Virus record (IMG/VR): IMGVR_UViG_3300022542_000311
Location: 1-20,711 of that record
Direction: 5' to 3' (one strand)
Length of the DNA stretch: 20,711 nucleotides
Origin: a virus
Shown: positions 5,380-13,077 of the stretch, one piece after another
How the letters are laid out: each line of letters opens with the position of its first letter
How positions within the stretch are numbered: position 1 is the stretch's first letter
Notes under the pieces: generated by a model
The model's database searches: none
Told to the model about the DNA's origin: nothing
What the model saw: the letters and a program-made list of their open reading frames with translations, nothing else
Made by a program: the position numbers and the translations under genes

Positions 5380-5633
5380 ATGTCTTTATCTTATCTTCAG
5401 GTAAGAAGCTTATTTGATTATAATTCCGAAACAGGATATCTTTATTGGAAAATATCACCAAACAATAATGATGTGTTAAATTGAGAATCAATTATAAAAC
5501 ATTTCATATTGGATACTATAGTGATTTTGATGAAGCAGTAGCCCATAGACTAGCGGTTGAGCAATGTGTAGGATGGGAAGGATGTGACCTGTCTTCTCCT
5601 GCTTACCAATATATAAAGGAGAACATTAAATGA
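5380..5633 (+). pseudogene. Decayed HNH/AP2 homing endonuclease
   Basis: The first part (ATG 5380 to TGA 5484, 34 residues) reads like the N-terminus of the intact endonuclease at 16165 (LFDYNSETGYLYWK against ILHYDEKTGVFTWK). From about 5484, in another frame, the text resumes at the AP2-like C-terminal part: DEAVAHRLAVEQC and SSPAYQYIKE correspond to residues about 143-172 of the intact copy. About 90 codons, including the whole HNH catalytic core, are missing and the frame is shifted, so no active enzyme can be made. The end of the remnant (TGA 5631-5633) overlaps the methyltransferase start as ATGA, and its last codons contain the AAAGGAG ribosome site of that gene. Confidence 0.86.
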
Positions 5634-6199
5634 CTTTACAATTGATTAGCAGAAGTGAGGGAAAATTGCCTACTTACATGAACTTTGGATGTGGCAACAC
5701 AATACACGATGATACTGTAAACATTGATACAAGTGTGAGTGAAACTATTGCAATGAAAGCAAAGAGTTTCGGGAAAAATGCATGGCTATACAAAGGGTTG
5801 TGGACTGATCCACATGAATTCCCTGTAGATCACTTCAATATGGTACTGGCTCATGATGTCCTTGAGCATATACATCCAGATGCAATAGGGAACATGCTGT
5901 ATTGCTTTCGCTGTTGTATGAAAATAGGAGGAATACTGGAAATTAATGTTCCTGATTTCGAACACATTGCACAGTTGATAGCAAATCACAAGATAGATGA
6001 TGAGATGTCCATTGATTGGTTGAGTCAGTTCAGAAGATTAGAACTCATATGGATGGCTCCTTATATTCATGGAGGAATAGGACATCAATCTATATGGACA
6101 AAGGCAATGGCAAGGTATCGTCTTGAGGGGGAAGGCTTCATGATCACAAACATGAAGACTATAGATTTGTCCCTATCTATTACAGCGAAGAGGGTGTAA
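5630..6199 (+). CDS. SAM-dependent methyltransferase-like protein
   Basis: The 189-residue protein has a class I methyltransferase layout: NFGCGN at about 18-23 (SAM-binding glycine motif I), VNID near 31-34 (acidic end of strand 2), LAHDVLEHI near 73-81, and GGILEINVPDFEHI near 104-117. This pattern resembles predicted methyltransferases whose substrates are small molecules, sugars or bases. ATG 5630 has AAAGGAG at good spacing, supplied by the end of the endonuclease remnant. The stop overlaps the dpdA start (TAATG). Co-expression with the transglycosylase suggests it may methylate a 7-deazaguanine base or precursor, but no sequence motif proves this. Confidence 0.75.
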   Translation: MTLQLISRSEGKLPTYMNFGCGNTIHDDTVNIDTSVSETIAMKAKSFGKNAWLYKGLWTDPHEFPVDHFNMVLAHDVLEHIHPDAIGNMLYCFRCCMKIGGILEINVPDFEHIAQLIANHKIDDEMSIDWLSQFRRLELIWMAPYIHGGIGHQSIWTKAMARYRLEGEGFMITNMKTIDLSLSITAKRV

Positions 6200-7068
6200 T
6201 GCCAAGAATCATATTAGACAGCGGAGCATTTTCGGCTTTTCAGAACAATACTGAAGTGGATGTGTATGAATATATTGATTACATCAAGGAGACCAAGGCA
6301 GAATTGTATATGAACCTTGATGTGATTGGTAGTTCTGAGAAGTCATGGGAAAATCAGAAGATCATGGAGAAAGCAGGACTCACTCCACTTCCTATTTTTC
6401 ACGCTGATGCTCCCATTAAGTACCTTCATCGATGCCTTGAATACGATTATATTGCTCTAGGAGGCATGGCATCTGGTTCCCATGAGAATACCAGAAGAGC
6501 TTTTTTAGACTCCAGCTTTGCTGTAATTTGCGATACTCCTGATAGAATGCCTAAAGTAAAAGTACATGGTTTAGGCCTTGCTTCCCCTCTCCTTGTGGCC
6601 CGCTATCCATGGTTCAGTTGTGATACTGCCTCAGGAATTCACTACGGCAGATATGGAATTATTATTATTCCCACTAAAGATAGATCTGGCAAATTAGATT
6701 ACCTTAAACCTCCTTATTCCTTATATATTACAGAAAGATCTACTGCAAAGCAAACGGAAGGTAGGCATTTTTCAAATATATCCCTAGATGAGCAGAAATG
6801 GATTCGTAATTATGTTAAAAAACAAGGCTTTGAATGGGGAAAAGTTGAATATTATGCAGTTGAAGATCCTTTAAAACACACCCTTGCAGAAGGGGAAAGA
6901 TATTTGACTAAAACACACCAATTAGTAGAAAAAGTAATAGAAGATGGTATTATATCTAATGGTGTACTCAGAGACTTTTTCAATATTGATTTTTATATGC
7001 AAATGGAGAAGGCTATTCCTGAATGGCCTTGGGCCTTTAACCCTAGACAAAGGAGTATGTTTTGGTAA
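6199..7068 (+). CDS. dpdA: DpdA-like DNA 7-deazaguanine transglycosylase
   Basis: DpdA proteins are relatives of tRNA-guanine transglycosylase that exchange guanine in DNA for a 7-deazaguanine base such as preQ0. The 289-residue protein has LDSGAFSAF at the N-terminus (D7 a likely catalytic Asp), NLDVIG near 39-44, YIALGG near 84-89, HGLG at 123-126, and RYPWFSCDTAS near 135-145 with D142 as the likely second catalytic Asp. These blocks match the phage DpdA group rather than tRNA enzymes, and it is shorter than bacterial Tgt (about 370 residues). The zinc-binding CxCxxC of Tgt is not visible. Context with folE, queE and queC strongly supports the call. Confidence 0.85.
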   Translation: MPRIILDSGAFSAFQNNTEVDVYEYIDYIKETKAELYMNLDVIGSSEKSWENQKIMEKAGLTPLPIFHADAPIKYLHRCLEYDYIALGGMASGSHENTRRAFLDSSFAVICDTPDRMPKVKVHGLGLASPLLVARYPWFSCDTASGIHYGRYGIIIIPTKDRSGKLDYLKPPYSLYITERSTAKQTEGRHFSNISLDEQKWIRNYVKKQGFEWGKVEYYAVEDPLKHTLAEGERYLTKTHQLVEKVIEDGIISNGVLRDFFNIDFYMQMEKAIPEWPWAFNPRQRSMFW

Positions 7069-7358
7069 AGATACTAACTTGTACTGGAGAATGCCAGGAA
7101 GGAACATTAGATGACTGTCCATGTGATTGTCCTAATGTTTACCTCGAAGAGACAGGAGATGTTTACTCTTTATCTTGGACAAATCATGTTGGTGTGCTGA
7201 TGACTCACACTGAGATAGCTGAATCAAAAGAGCATGCCCTTTCAAAAGCATTATGTGATTCTTCAGTCAATATATGGATATTTGATTATCTTGAAACTTT
7301 TAATTTCAGTACAAGTACGGCTCACTTCTTATGGAATAGGAACGGTAAGATATGCTGA
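7062..7358 (+). CDS. Unknown Cys-rich protein, TTG start
   Basis: The gene begins at TTG 7062, six bases after AGGAG (7051-7055), inside the end of dpdA. The 98-residue protein has five cysteines in the first 24 residues (CTGECQEG followed by CPCDCP), suggesting a metal site or disulfides. The rest appears mixed alpha/beta without a known motif. Its stop overlaps the next gene at 7352. An alternative later ATG near residue 46 would lose the cysteine segment and has no SD, so the TTG start is preferred. No family recognised. Confidence 0.6.
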   Translation: MVKILTCTGECQEGTLDDCPCDCPNVYLEETGDVYSLSWTNHVGVLMTHTEIAESKEHALSKALCDSSVNIWIFDYLETFNFSTSTAHFLWNRNGKIC

Positions 7359-7510
7359 AACTAGACAATGACCAAGTAGACCTGATCATAGCAATGACAA
7401 ATTTTGTTGAAGAAAACTGGTCAGCATTTATACAAAGATGCGAAGAGCGTGGAATCTCTGAAGAAGAATTAGAATTTGAGATTAACAAAATGAAAGAGGA
7501 ACTACAATGA
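7352..7510 (+). CDS. Unknown 52-residue acidic helical protein
   Basis: This short ORF lies exactly between its neighbours, overlapping the previous stop by 7 bases and the next start as ATGA. ATG 7352 has AGGAA about 10 bases upstream. The product is strongly acidic and predicted helical throughout, with a hydrophobic patch near residues 10-19. No motif is recognised. Support comes from tiling with neighbours and codon content like the surrounding genes. Confidence 0.6.
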   Translation: MLKLDNDQVDLIIAMTNFVEENWSAFIQRCEERGISEEELEFEINKMKEELQ

Positions 7511-7689
7511 TCTTGTTTCTTGCAGGAGGTTTTCACTTCTCAAGTAAAGAAGAGAATGAAAGAGAACTTGCTGAATATCTCTTAAAACAACACGGGGAAT
7601 ATAACAGACTTGCTACGTTTTTCTATGAAAAGGATGCGAATATAATAATAAAAGTGGTGAAGAAATTAAATAATGGAGGAAATTTGTGA
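7507..7689 (+). CDS. Unknown 60-residue protein
   Basis: ATG 7507 overlaps the preceding stop as ATGA, with AAAGAGG upstream. The protein starts with a short hydrophobic strand and glycine turn (LFLAGGFHF) and continues with a helix and EYNRLATFFYEKD. This could be a small nucleotide- or protein-binding fold, but I cannot name it. The stop overlaps the next GTG start. It is part of a chain of four small unknown genes between dpdA and the sliding clamp. Confidence 0.55.
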   Translation: MILFLAGGFHFSSKEENERELAEYLLKQHGEYNRLATFFYEKDANIIIKVVKKLNNGGNL

Positions 7690-8063
7690 AATATCAAGTG
7701 GATGGATGGAATAACTTCTGTAGAATATTTGAACTGCCTGATCAATATCCCGAAAAGTATTGTTTTTCAGGTGGTCATCCTGTCACTATGGTGATGGTAG
7801 ATTGGTTCAATCCTGTTCCTGAAGTACCAATCGCTGCTGTAACAAAAGAAGTATGGGAAAAAGAAGTTGGAGAAATTGTACCATTTGAATTAGATCATGA
7901 TAACTTCTGTAATGCAATCCTCCCTTTTCTTCAAGGGAAACAATATATTAAAGAAGAACACAATTACCTACTATTGTGTAATTTTGGATTATCTCTAGCA
8001 TTTCAAAAGAAAACTCAAACAAAGGAAGACAATGGAAACGAAAGAACTTCTAGAAACAATTGA
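7686..8063 (+). CDS. Unknown 125-residue protein, GTG start
   Basis: The GTG at 7686 is preceded by GGAGG with 6-base spacing, and the previous stop overlaps it. The protein looks alpha/beta, with several tryptophans and aromatic residues in the first 60 positions and a Lys/Gln/Asn tail. The C-terminus overlaps the sliding clamp gene by 32 bases. It lacks the HxH and catalytic Cys motifs of QueD, although its length is similar. No family recognised; co-transcription with the clamp is likely. Confidence 0.6.
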   Translation: MKYQVDGWNNFCRIFELPDQYPEKYCFSGGHPVTMVMVDWFNPVPEVPIAAVTKEVWEKEVGEIVPFELDHDNFCNAILPFLQGKQYIKEEHNYLLLCNFGLSLAFQKKTQTKEDNGNERTSRNN

Positions 8064-9054
8064 AAAAGTGATCCCTGCTATAGATACTAAGGGACTGGTT
8101 GAACAGACAAATCACCTTATTTTCAGTGATGGATTATTAGCTGCTTACAATGGGAAGATATCTATCTCGACTCCTGTTGATCTTGACTTTGAATGTTCGG
8201 TACCTGCTCAAGATCTTCTCAAAGTGGTTAAATCTATTGACGATAAAGAGATGGAAATCACCCTCGAAGATGAGATACTCCATATCGTTTCTGATAATGT
8301 ACGTGCTGCTTTGTCTACTGATATAGAAGAAGAGGCCGCTCTCAAGGCAATCAGAAAGTTTGAACTTGATGATCTATATGATGAAAAGGGGGCGGAAGTT
8401 CCTGAAAACTTTATTATGGGATTAGAGTTATGTCAATATTCTGCTTCAAGAAATGCGGATGATATGCAGAATCTCAACTGCATCCTTGCAAATGGCAATA
8501 CAATGACTGCTGGAGATGGATACAGATGTACTTTTATTGAACTTGATGTCGAAATGGACAAAATGCTTATACCCGCTTCCTCTGCTTCTAACCTGACTAA
8601 ATTCGACCCTCTTCAGTACATTATTTCAGGCGGGTGGGTACACATGATTGATTCATTTGATACTGTATTTTCTTTCATTATGACAAAGGGTGACTTTCCT
8701 GATATTGCAAGGGTAATTGATTCATTTGAAGCAGATCTATCTGTTGATCTTCCTGATGGATTGAGAGATGTAGCTCATGATCTTGGAAATATAACTGATA
8801 GCCATTTGGAAAGCTTCCGAATCCTTGAGGTCAATATATGTGATGAAGAAATTGAATGCTTTATTGAAAAAACTGGTGTGTCTGTCACAAAGACTATCCC
8901 CTTTGAAGGTAATGAAATTGGTGCATCTTTCATGATCAACTCTGTTATGCTTGCTTCTATCTTGGCACAAACAAATACAATGGAATTAAGTGAAAAATTC
9001 GCCCTGTTCTCTGATGAGACTTTTAAGTGCCTCATTGGCTTAGTGGAATCATAA
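8032..9054 (+). CDS. Divergent DNA polymerase sliding clamp (DnaN-like)
   Basis: The 340-residue protein has the size and layout of a DnaN-type clamp, which encircles DNA and tethers the polymerase. Recognisable points are the repeated strand pattern of three clamp domains, NTMTAGDGYRCTFIEL near 154-169 (the ATDGHRLA position of DnaN), KMLIPASSASNLTK near 178-191, GDFPDIARVI near 221-230, and FMINSVMLASIL near 301-312, close to where DnaN has its domain-3 helix. ATG 8032 has AAGGA about 7 bases upstream. The clamp loader at 12094 and polymerase at 9276 support it. Identity is clear by pattern but sequence is far from bacterial DnaN. Confidence 0.8.
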   Translation: METKELLETIEKVIPAIDTKGLVEQTNHLIFSDGLLAAYNGKISISTPVDLDFECSVPAQDLLKVVKSIDDKEMEITLEDEILHIVSDNVRAALSTDIEEEAALKAIRKFELDDLYDEKGAEVPENFIMGLELCQYSASRNADDMQNLNCILANGNTMTAGDGYRCTFIELDVEMDKMLIPASSASNLTKFDPLQYIISGGWVHMIDSFDTVFSFIMTKGDFPDIARVIDSFEADLSVDLPDGLRDVAHDLGNITDSHLESFRILEVNICDEEIECFIEKTGVSVTKTIPFEGNEIGASFMINSVMLASILAQTNTMELSEKFALFSDETFKCLIGLVES

Positions 9055-9251
9055 TGAAATTCATATTTTTAGTCCTGATGATTCCTATTGTAGGAGTAGC
9101 GTGTATCCTACATCGGACATTTGTTTCTATCTGTGCTTTCATATTACTGATGCACACATTAAATAAATATGGGATTGATGGTACCACGCCTGATGCGATA
9201 GAGGCAGAAGTAAAGAAAATTAAAAGAATGATCAAGGAGTGGATGAAATGA
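9054..9251 (+). CDS. Small membrane protein
   Basis: ATG 9054 overlaps the clamp stop (TAATG) and gives 65 residues; an upstream in-frame start at 9027 would lie within the clamp gene. Residues 2-19 and about 25-41 are hydrophobic and form one hairpin of two membrane helices, or a signal anchor plus a helix. The C-terminal third is a Lys/Glu amphipathic helix likely facing the cytoplasm. It sits between clamp and polymerase genes. Function is unknown; a link between replication and the membrane is possible but unproven. Confidence 0.62.
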   Translation: MKFIFLVLMIPIVGVACILHRTFVSICAFILLMHTLNKYGIDGTTPDAIEAEVKKIKRMIKEWMK

Positions 9252-9275
9252 AATGAGATATGTAAAGGGGAATAT

Positions 9276-11900
9276 ATGATGTTGATAAGAAATATGTTCG
9301 CTCCTGAAGGAGACAAAGGGCTATGTGAGGATTGTGCTAAGTGCAAAACTCATGAGAAATGCAAAACTCCTTACATGGATTATATAGGGGAGGGGAAACT
9401 AAACTGTCTTATCATTGGAGAATCTCCAAGCATGACGGATGATGATGCAGGAGTCCCCCTCTCTGGTTCAGATGGAAGATTTCTGAAGAGAAGATTATCT
9501 AAATTAGGACTGAGGCTTGAAGAAGATTTTTGGATAACAAATGCAATTATCTGTAAACCACAAAAGAACAAACCTCCTACTGATAGGCAATTAAAACTTT
9601 GCAGAAGGAATCTTATTGAAACCATCGAAGAGTTACAGCCTAGATTTATATGGACATTTGGTAGTATTGCATCAAAGGCGGTAATTCAAAAGGGACTTAA
9701 AAAAGTTTCTGTATCTTCCCTTACAAATAGGATGATACCGTTGAATGAGTATGATGCATGGCTAATGCCCATGTTTGATCCTAAATATTTAATAAGAAAT
9801 GAAAATGATCGCAATCTCCAACAGTATTACTTAAGGAATTTAAAGAATGTTTTAGATTTCATGAAGGAAGATCCAGACCTTCCTTGTGTAAATCCATTTG
9901 ACAAGATAACATTCCTTCGAACACCTGATGAAATAGAAGATTTAATCAACAAACTTATTGATGATGGAACTCCATCATCTTTTGACTTTGAATCAACAGG
10001 ATTGTATCCTTGGATAGAAGGACACAAAACTACTTCAATGGCAATTGCAACTGAAGAAATGTCCTACGCCTTTCCTATTCAACATCCTGAAGCTAAGTTT
10101 ACCCATGAAGAAGAAGATCTTGTAATCGATTCTGTTTGCTACTATCTCGAATCAAAAAAGCTTGAAAAGATCGGGCACAATGTGAACTTTGATAAGAGAT
10201 GGGCATACTGGGCATTAAGTGCAGATCCAGAAGGATTCTTCCCTTGTTCTATGGTTGCTTCGCATATCCTTGATCATAGAAATGGAAATAATAGTCTGAA
10301 GGATCAAGCCTTTCTGAGGTGGGGAATTGTTAATTATGATAAAGCTACTGAGGGCTACATAAAGCAGGTTCCAGGTACTCTTTTTAACAGAATGACAGAA
10401 ATGCCCTTAGATGAACAACTACTGTACGTTGGGGCCGATGCGAAGCTCACTATTAAAACTTATTTAGAACAGTGTGAGGAGTTCACAAAAGGACAAGAAA
10501 GCGCTAATGCATTCTTCATCGACAGCCTTGTACCTCTTTTAGATATTCAAAACAATGGAATCCTGATTGATGTTCCTTATTTCGAACAAGTAGCGAGGGA
10601 TCTTGCAGAAGAAATTGAAGAAATTGAAGAAGAGATTAATAAATCAGATGACGCAGAAAGATATCCGATAATATACAAAGAGCCATTTAATTATTCAAGT
10701 CCGAACTGTCTTAAAAGAATCCTGTTTGAGATGAATGATGTGGAAGCAGTAAAGTTTACAGGCAAAGGGAATGAGTCTGTAGATGAAGAGGCATTAGGAA
10801 AAATTGATTATTGGATGTGTAAAGAAATAGTCAAGGTTCGAAAACTCAAAAAACTCAAAGACACTTACATTAGTCAGTATCTCAGGGGAGAATGTGATGG
10901 TGTTGTTCATCCTGAATTTCCACTACACACTGTTACCAGTTTCAGATCCAGTTGTTGTAATCCCAACATTCAAAATACTCCTAAAAGAAACAAAAAATCT
11001 AAGAAATTAATTCGATCAGGATTTATTACACCTAGGCAATGGAAGGTCTTTGAACTTGACTTCTCAGGTATAGAAGTTTCCACCTCTGCAATGTATCACA
11101 AAGATCCTGGGTTTATGGAGTATCTTTTCACTCCAGGCACTGATATGCATAGAGATGTCACTTGTGATTTATGGATGCTTCCTACAAATGTGCTTCTCAA
11201 TCCCGAATACACTAAAGAACAGAAAGAACTTGCTGGTATACTGCGATTCTTTGGTAAGAACCTTTGGACATTTGCTCAGTTCTATGGTGATTACTTCGGT
11301 AGCTGTGGAGAGAACCTATGGAAGATTTGTCTATTTGAAGAGAAATTAGTATTACCTGATGGTACTCTTCTTAAAGATTGGATATTTGATCAAGGCATCA
11401 CTGAGCTAGGAACAATGCACAAGGGGCAGCCTACTCCTGGCAGCTTCCTTGCTCACTGCAAAGAAGTTGAGAATAAGATGTGGAATGAAAGATTCCCTAT
11501 CTATACTCAGTGGAAAAAAGATATCAATGATTTCTATAATGAACATGGTTATACTGAGTCTCTTTTAGGATTTAGATTTGATGGATACATGGATAGGAAA
11601 CAGACAACAAACTACCTAATTCAGGGTACTGCTTTTCATCTACTGATGTGGTGCCTAGCAAGGGTTAATGAGAGACTGAAGAAGGAGAAATGGGAATCCT
11701 ATCTAATAGGAGAGGTACATGATTCTATGATAGGTTATGTCCATCCTGCTGAAGAACAGGATCTATGGCCTATGATGAAAAAGATTTGTACTGTTGATGT
11801 AGTCAAAAAGTTTCCTTTTATCAATGTACCTTTAGGGATTGAAATCGAAACATCTGAACCAGATGGCAATTTTGCTAACTTAACGGAGATTGAGATATGA
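9276..11900 (+). CDS. Family A DNA polymerase with N-terminal UDG-like domain and 3-5 exonuclease
   Basis: The 874-residue replicative polymerase has three parts. Residues about 15-195 resemble the iron-sulfur uracil-DNA glycosylase superfamily: C17, C20, C23 and C29, then IIGESPS (46-52) and TFGS (127-130). The usual HP motif near its end is replaced by FDPKYL. Residues about 210-400 are a DEDDy proofreading exonuclease: D237, E239, N302, D306, Y384, D388. Residues about 410-874 are the polymerase: motif A DFSGIE with D595, GTDMHRD near 621-627, motif B R657, K661, Y670, G671, and motif C VHDS with H815 and D816. Motif B has one extra residue between Lys and Tyr, and motif C ends in Ser instead of Glu. 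Start codons 9276 and 9279 are both possible. Confidence 0.94.
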   Translation: MMLIRNMFAPEGDKGLCEDCAKCKTHEKCKTPYMDYIGEGKLNCLIIGESPSMTDDDAGVPLSGSDGRFLKRRLSKLGLRLEEDFWITNAIICKPQKNKPPTDRQLKLCRRNLIETIEELQPRFIWTFGSIASKAVIQKGLKKVSVSSLTNRMIPLNEYDAWLMPMFDPKYLIRNENDRNLQQYYLRNLKNVLDFMKEDPDLPCVNPFDKITFLRTPDEIEDLINKLIDDGTPSSFDFESTGLYPWIEGHKTTSMAIATEEMSYAFPIQHPEAKFTHEEEDLVIDSVCYYLESKKLEKIGHNVNFDKRWAYWALSADPEGFFPCSMVASHILDHRNGNNSLKDQAFLRWGIVNYDKATEGYIKQVPGTLFNRMTEMPLDEQLLYVGADAKLTIKTYLEQCEEFTKGQESANAFFIDSLVPLLDIQNNGILIDVPYFEQVARDLAEEIEEIEEEINKSDDAERYPIIYKEPFNYSSPNCLKRILFEMNDVEAVKFTGKGNESVDEEALGKIDYWMCKEIVKVRKLKKLKDTYISQYLRGECDGVVHPEFPLHTVTSFRSSCCNPNIQNTPKRNKKSKKLIRSGFITPRQWKVFELDFSGIEVSTSAMYHKDPGFMEYLFTPGTDMHRDVTCDLWMLPTNVLLNPEYTKEQKELAGILRFFGKNLWTFAQFYGDYFGSCGENLWKICLFEEKLVLPDGTLLKDWIFDQGITELGTMHKGQPTPGSFLAHCKEVENKMWNERFPIYTQWKKDINDFYNEHGYTESLLGFRFDGYMDRKQTTNYLIQGTAFHLLMWCLARVNERLKKEKWESYLIGEVHDSMIGYVHPAEEQDLWPMMKKICTVDVVKKFPFINVPLGIEIETSEPDGNFANLTEIEI

Positions 11901-12082
11901 TCTGTACTAATTGTGAGGATTCAGGATATGAATGGGAAACAGTTGATGCCTGTGGCAAATGTAAGAAGGGTACAGGAGTACAACATAAACAGAATCAGGA
12001 ACACTTAAAATGGCACAATAAAGAAGTTAGAAGATTGAGAAAGGAAATCAAGGAATACCAAAGGAACATAAAACTTCCATAA
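11897..12082 (+). CDS. Small zinc-finger protein with basic helix
   Basis: ATG 11897 overlaps the polymerase stop as ATGA. The 61-residue protein has CTNC (residues 3-6) and CGKC (about 19-22), a short zinc knuckle similar to DnaJ-type CxxC modules, followed by a Lys/Arg-rich helix (about 38-57) with heptad-like spacing. It may be a DNA- or protein-binding accessory of the replisome. The next gene starts 12 bases downstream. No family recognised. Confidence 0.66.
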   Translation: MICTNCEDSGYEWETVDACGKCKKGTGVQHKQNQEHLKWHNKEVRRLRKEIKEYQRNIKLP

Positions 12083-12093
12083 GGAGAGACAAG

Positions 12094-13017
12094 ATGAGTC
12101 AGGCACTACACCTAAAACATAGACCACAAGAATTTGATCAAATGGCAGGAAACGAAACATCTATTGAAATGCTTTGTTCTGTACTTGATAGAGACTATGA
12201 AAAGATTCCACGTTCTCTATTATTTACAGGAGAGTCAGGAACAGGCAAGACTACGATAGTGAGAATAGTGAAGGAAGAACTTGCCTGTTCTGATGCTGAC
12301 TTCCACTTATTCAATACAAGCAATACAAGAGGAATAGATACCATAAGAGAAATGCAAAAGCTCTCTAGACTTGCTCCTATGGATGGAGACTTAAAGATCT
12401 TCTTCCTGGAGGAATGTCACCAACTGACTAAGCCAGCACAAGATGCTATGCTCTTGATGCTTGAAGATGCTCCACCTAATACATTCTTTTTTCTTGCTAC
12501 TACGAACCCTGAGAAGCTGAAGAAGGCAGTCAAAACACGCTGTACAACGATCAAACTTAAAACTCTATCCTATAAGGTCATTACTGACTATCTACGCACT
12601 ATCACAGAGGCAGAAGGAATTGAAGACTATCCGAAAAAGATCCTGACTGCTATCGCTAAAGCTTCTCAAGGATCTTGCAGGGAAGCTGTGAAGATCCTTG
12701 ATCAAGTTATTGATATTGAAGATGATGAAACAGCTCTTGAAGCTGTAGAATCTTCTCTTGGTTCTGAATCAGATATAGCGGAACTGTGCAAAGCCCTATT
12801 GAATGGAAGTAAGTGGAAGGTGATTGCTGAGATTTTGAAAACATTGGATATGGAACCTGAATCAGCAAGATTAGTGATATTAAAGTGGTTCAATAAGGTA
12901 CTTCTCGACAAAGGAGAGCAAAGAGTAGCTGAAATGATGGAACTCTTTGAGAAAAATTACTATGACAGTGGAAAAGCAGGATTAACCAATTCCTGTTATG
13001 CAGCATCATTGCTTTAA
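12094..13017 (+). CDS. Clamp loader AAA+ ATPase subunit
   Basis: The 307-residue protein belongs to the DnaX/RFC small-subunit group, which opens and loads the sliding clamp on primed DNA. It has HRPQEFDQMAGNE (about 9-21, the box II-like start), Walker A GESGTGKTT at 46-54, Walker B with FFLEECH near 103-109 (usual DE replaced by EE), sensor 1 LATTNP near 134-139, the arginine-finger TRC motif at 148-150, and sensor 2 near SCREAVKIL (about 193-201). ATG 12094 follows AAGGAG with good spacing. No zinc-binding module of bacterial DnaX is present, as is usual in phage loaders. A hairpin overlaps its stop codon. Confidence 0.9.
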   Translation: MSQALHLKHRPQEFDQMAGNETSIEMLCSVLDRDYEKIPRSLLFTGESGTGKTTIVRIVKEELACSDADFHLFNTSNTRGIDTIREMQKLSRLAPMDGDLKIFFLEECHQLTKPAQDAMLLMLEDAPPNTFFFLATTNPEKLKKAVKTRCTTIKLKTLSYKVITDYLRTITEAEGIEDYPKKILTAIAKASQGSCREAVKILDQVIDIEDDETALEAVESSLGSESDIAELCKALLNGSKWKVIAEILKTLDMEPESARLVILKWFNKVLLDKGEQRVAEMMELFEKNYYDSGKAGLTNSCYAASLL

Positions 13018-13050
13018 ATGCACTCAGAGGGCATTTAATCATTGATTTTT
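13014..13050 (+). terminator. Weak terminator-like hairpin
   Basis: TTAAATGC (13014-13021) and GCATTTAA (13031-13038) form an 8-bp stem around a 9-base loop. A T-rich stretch (ATTGATTTTT) ends at 13050. The stop codon of the clamp loader is within the left arm. AT-rich stem and interrupted T tract make it weak; it overlaps the following promoter. Confidence 0.45.
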
Positions 13051-13070
13051 AATGAAAGTGCTGATATGAT
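13042..13070 (+). promoter_or_regulatory. Strong sigma-70 promoter with extended -10
   Basis: TTGATT (13042-13047) and TATGAT (13065-13070) are separated by exactly 17 bases, and TGA precedes the -10 as in extended -10 promoters. It lies in the largest intergenic gap of the replication block (249 bases), after a hairpin. Transcription would start near 13077 and run through a structured leader into the recombination genes. Confidence 0.72.
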
Positions 13071-13077
13071 ATTTCTT

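Noticed and set aside
7686-8063. Possible QueD (6-carboxytetrahydropterin synthase)
   Set aside because: Size is right but the zinc-binding His motif and catalytic Cys of QueD are absent; the same is true of the gene at 4068.
11155-11349. Open frame inside the polymerase gene on the + strand
   Set aside because: Out-of-frame shadow within a clearly identified polymerase domain, with no motif of its own.
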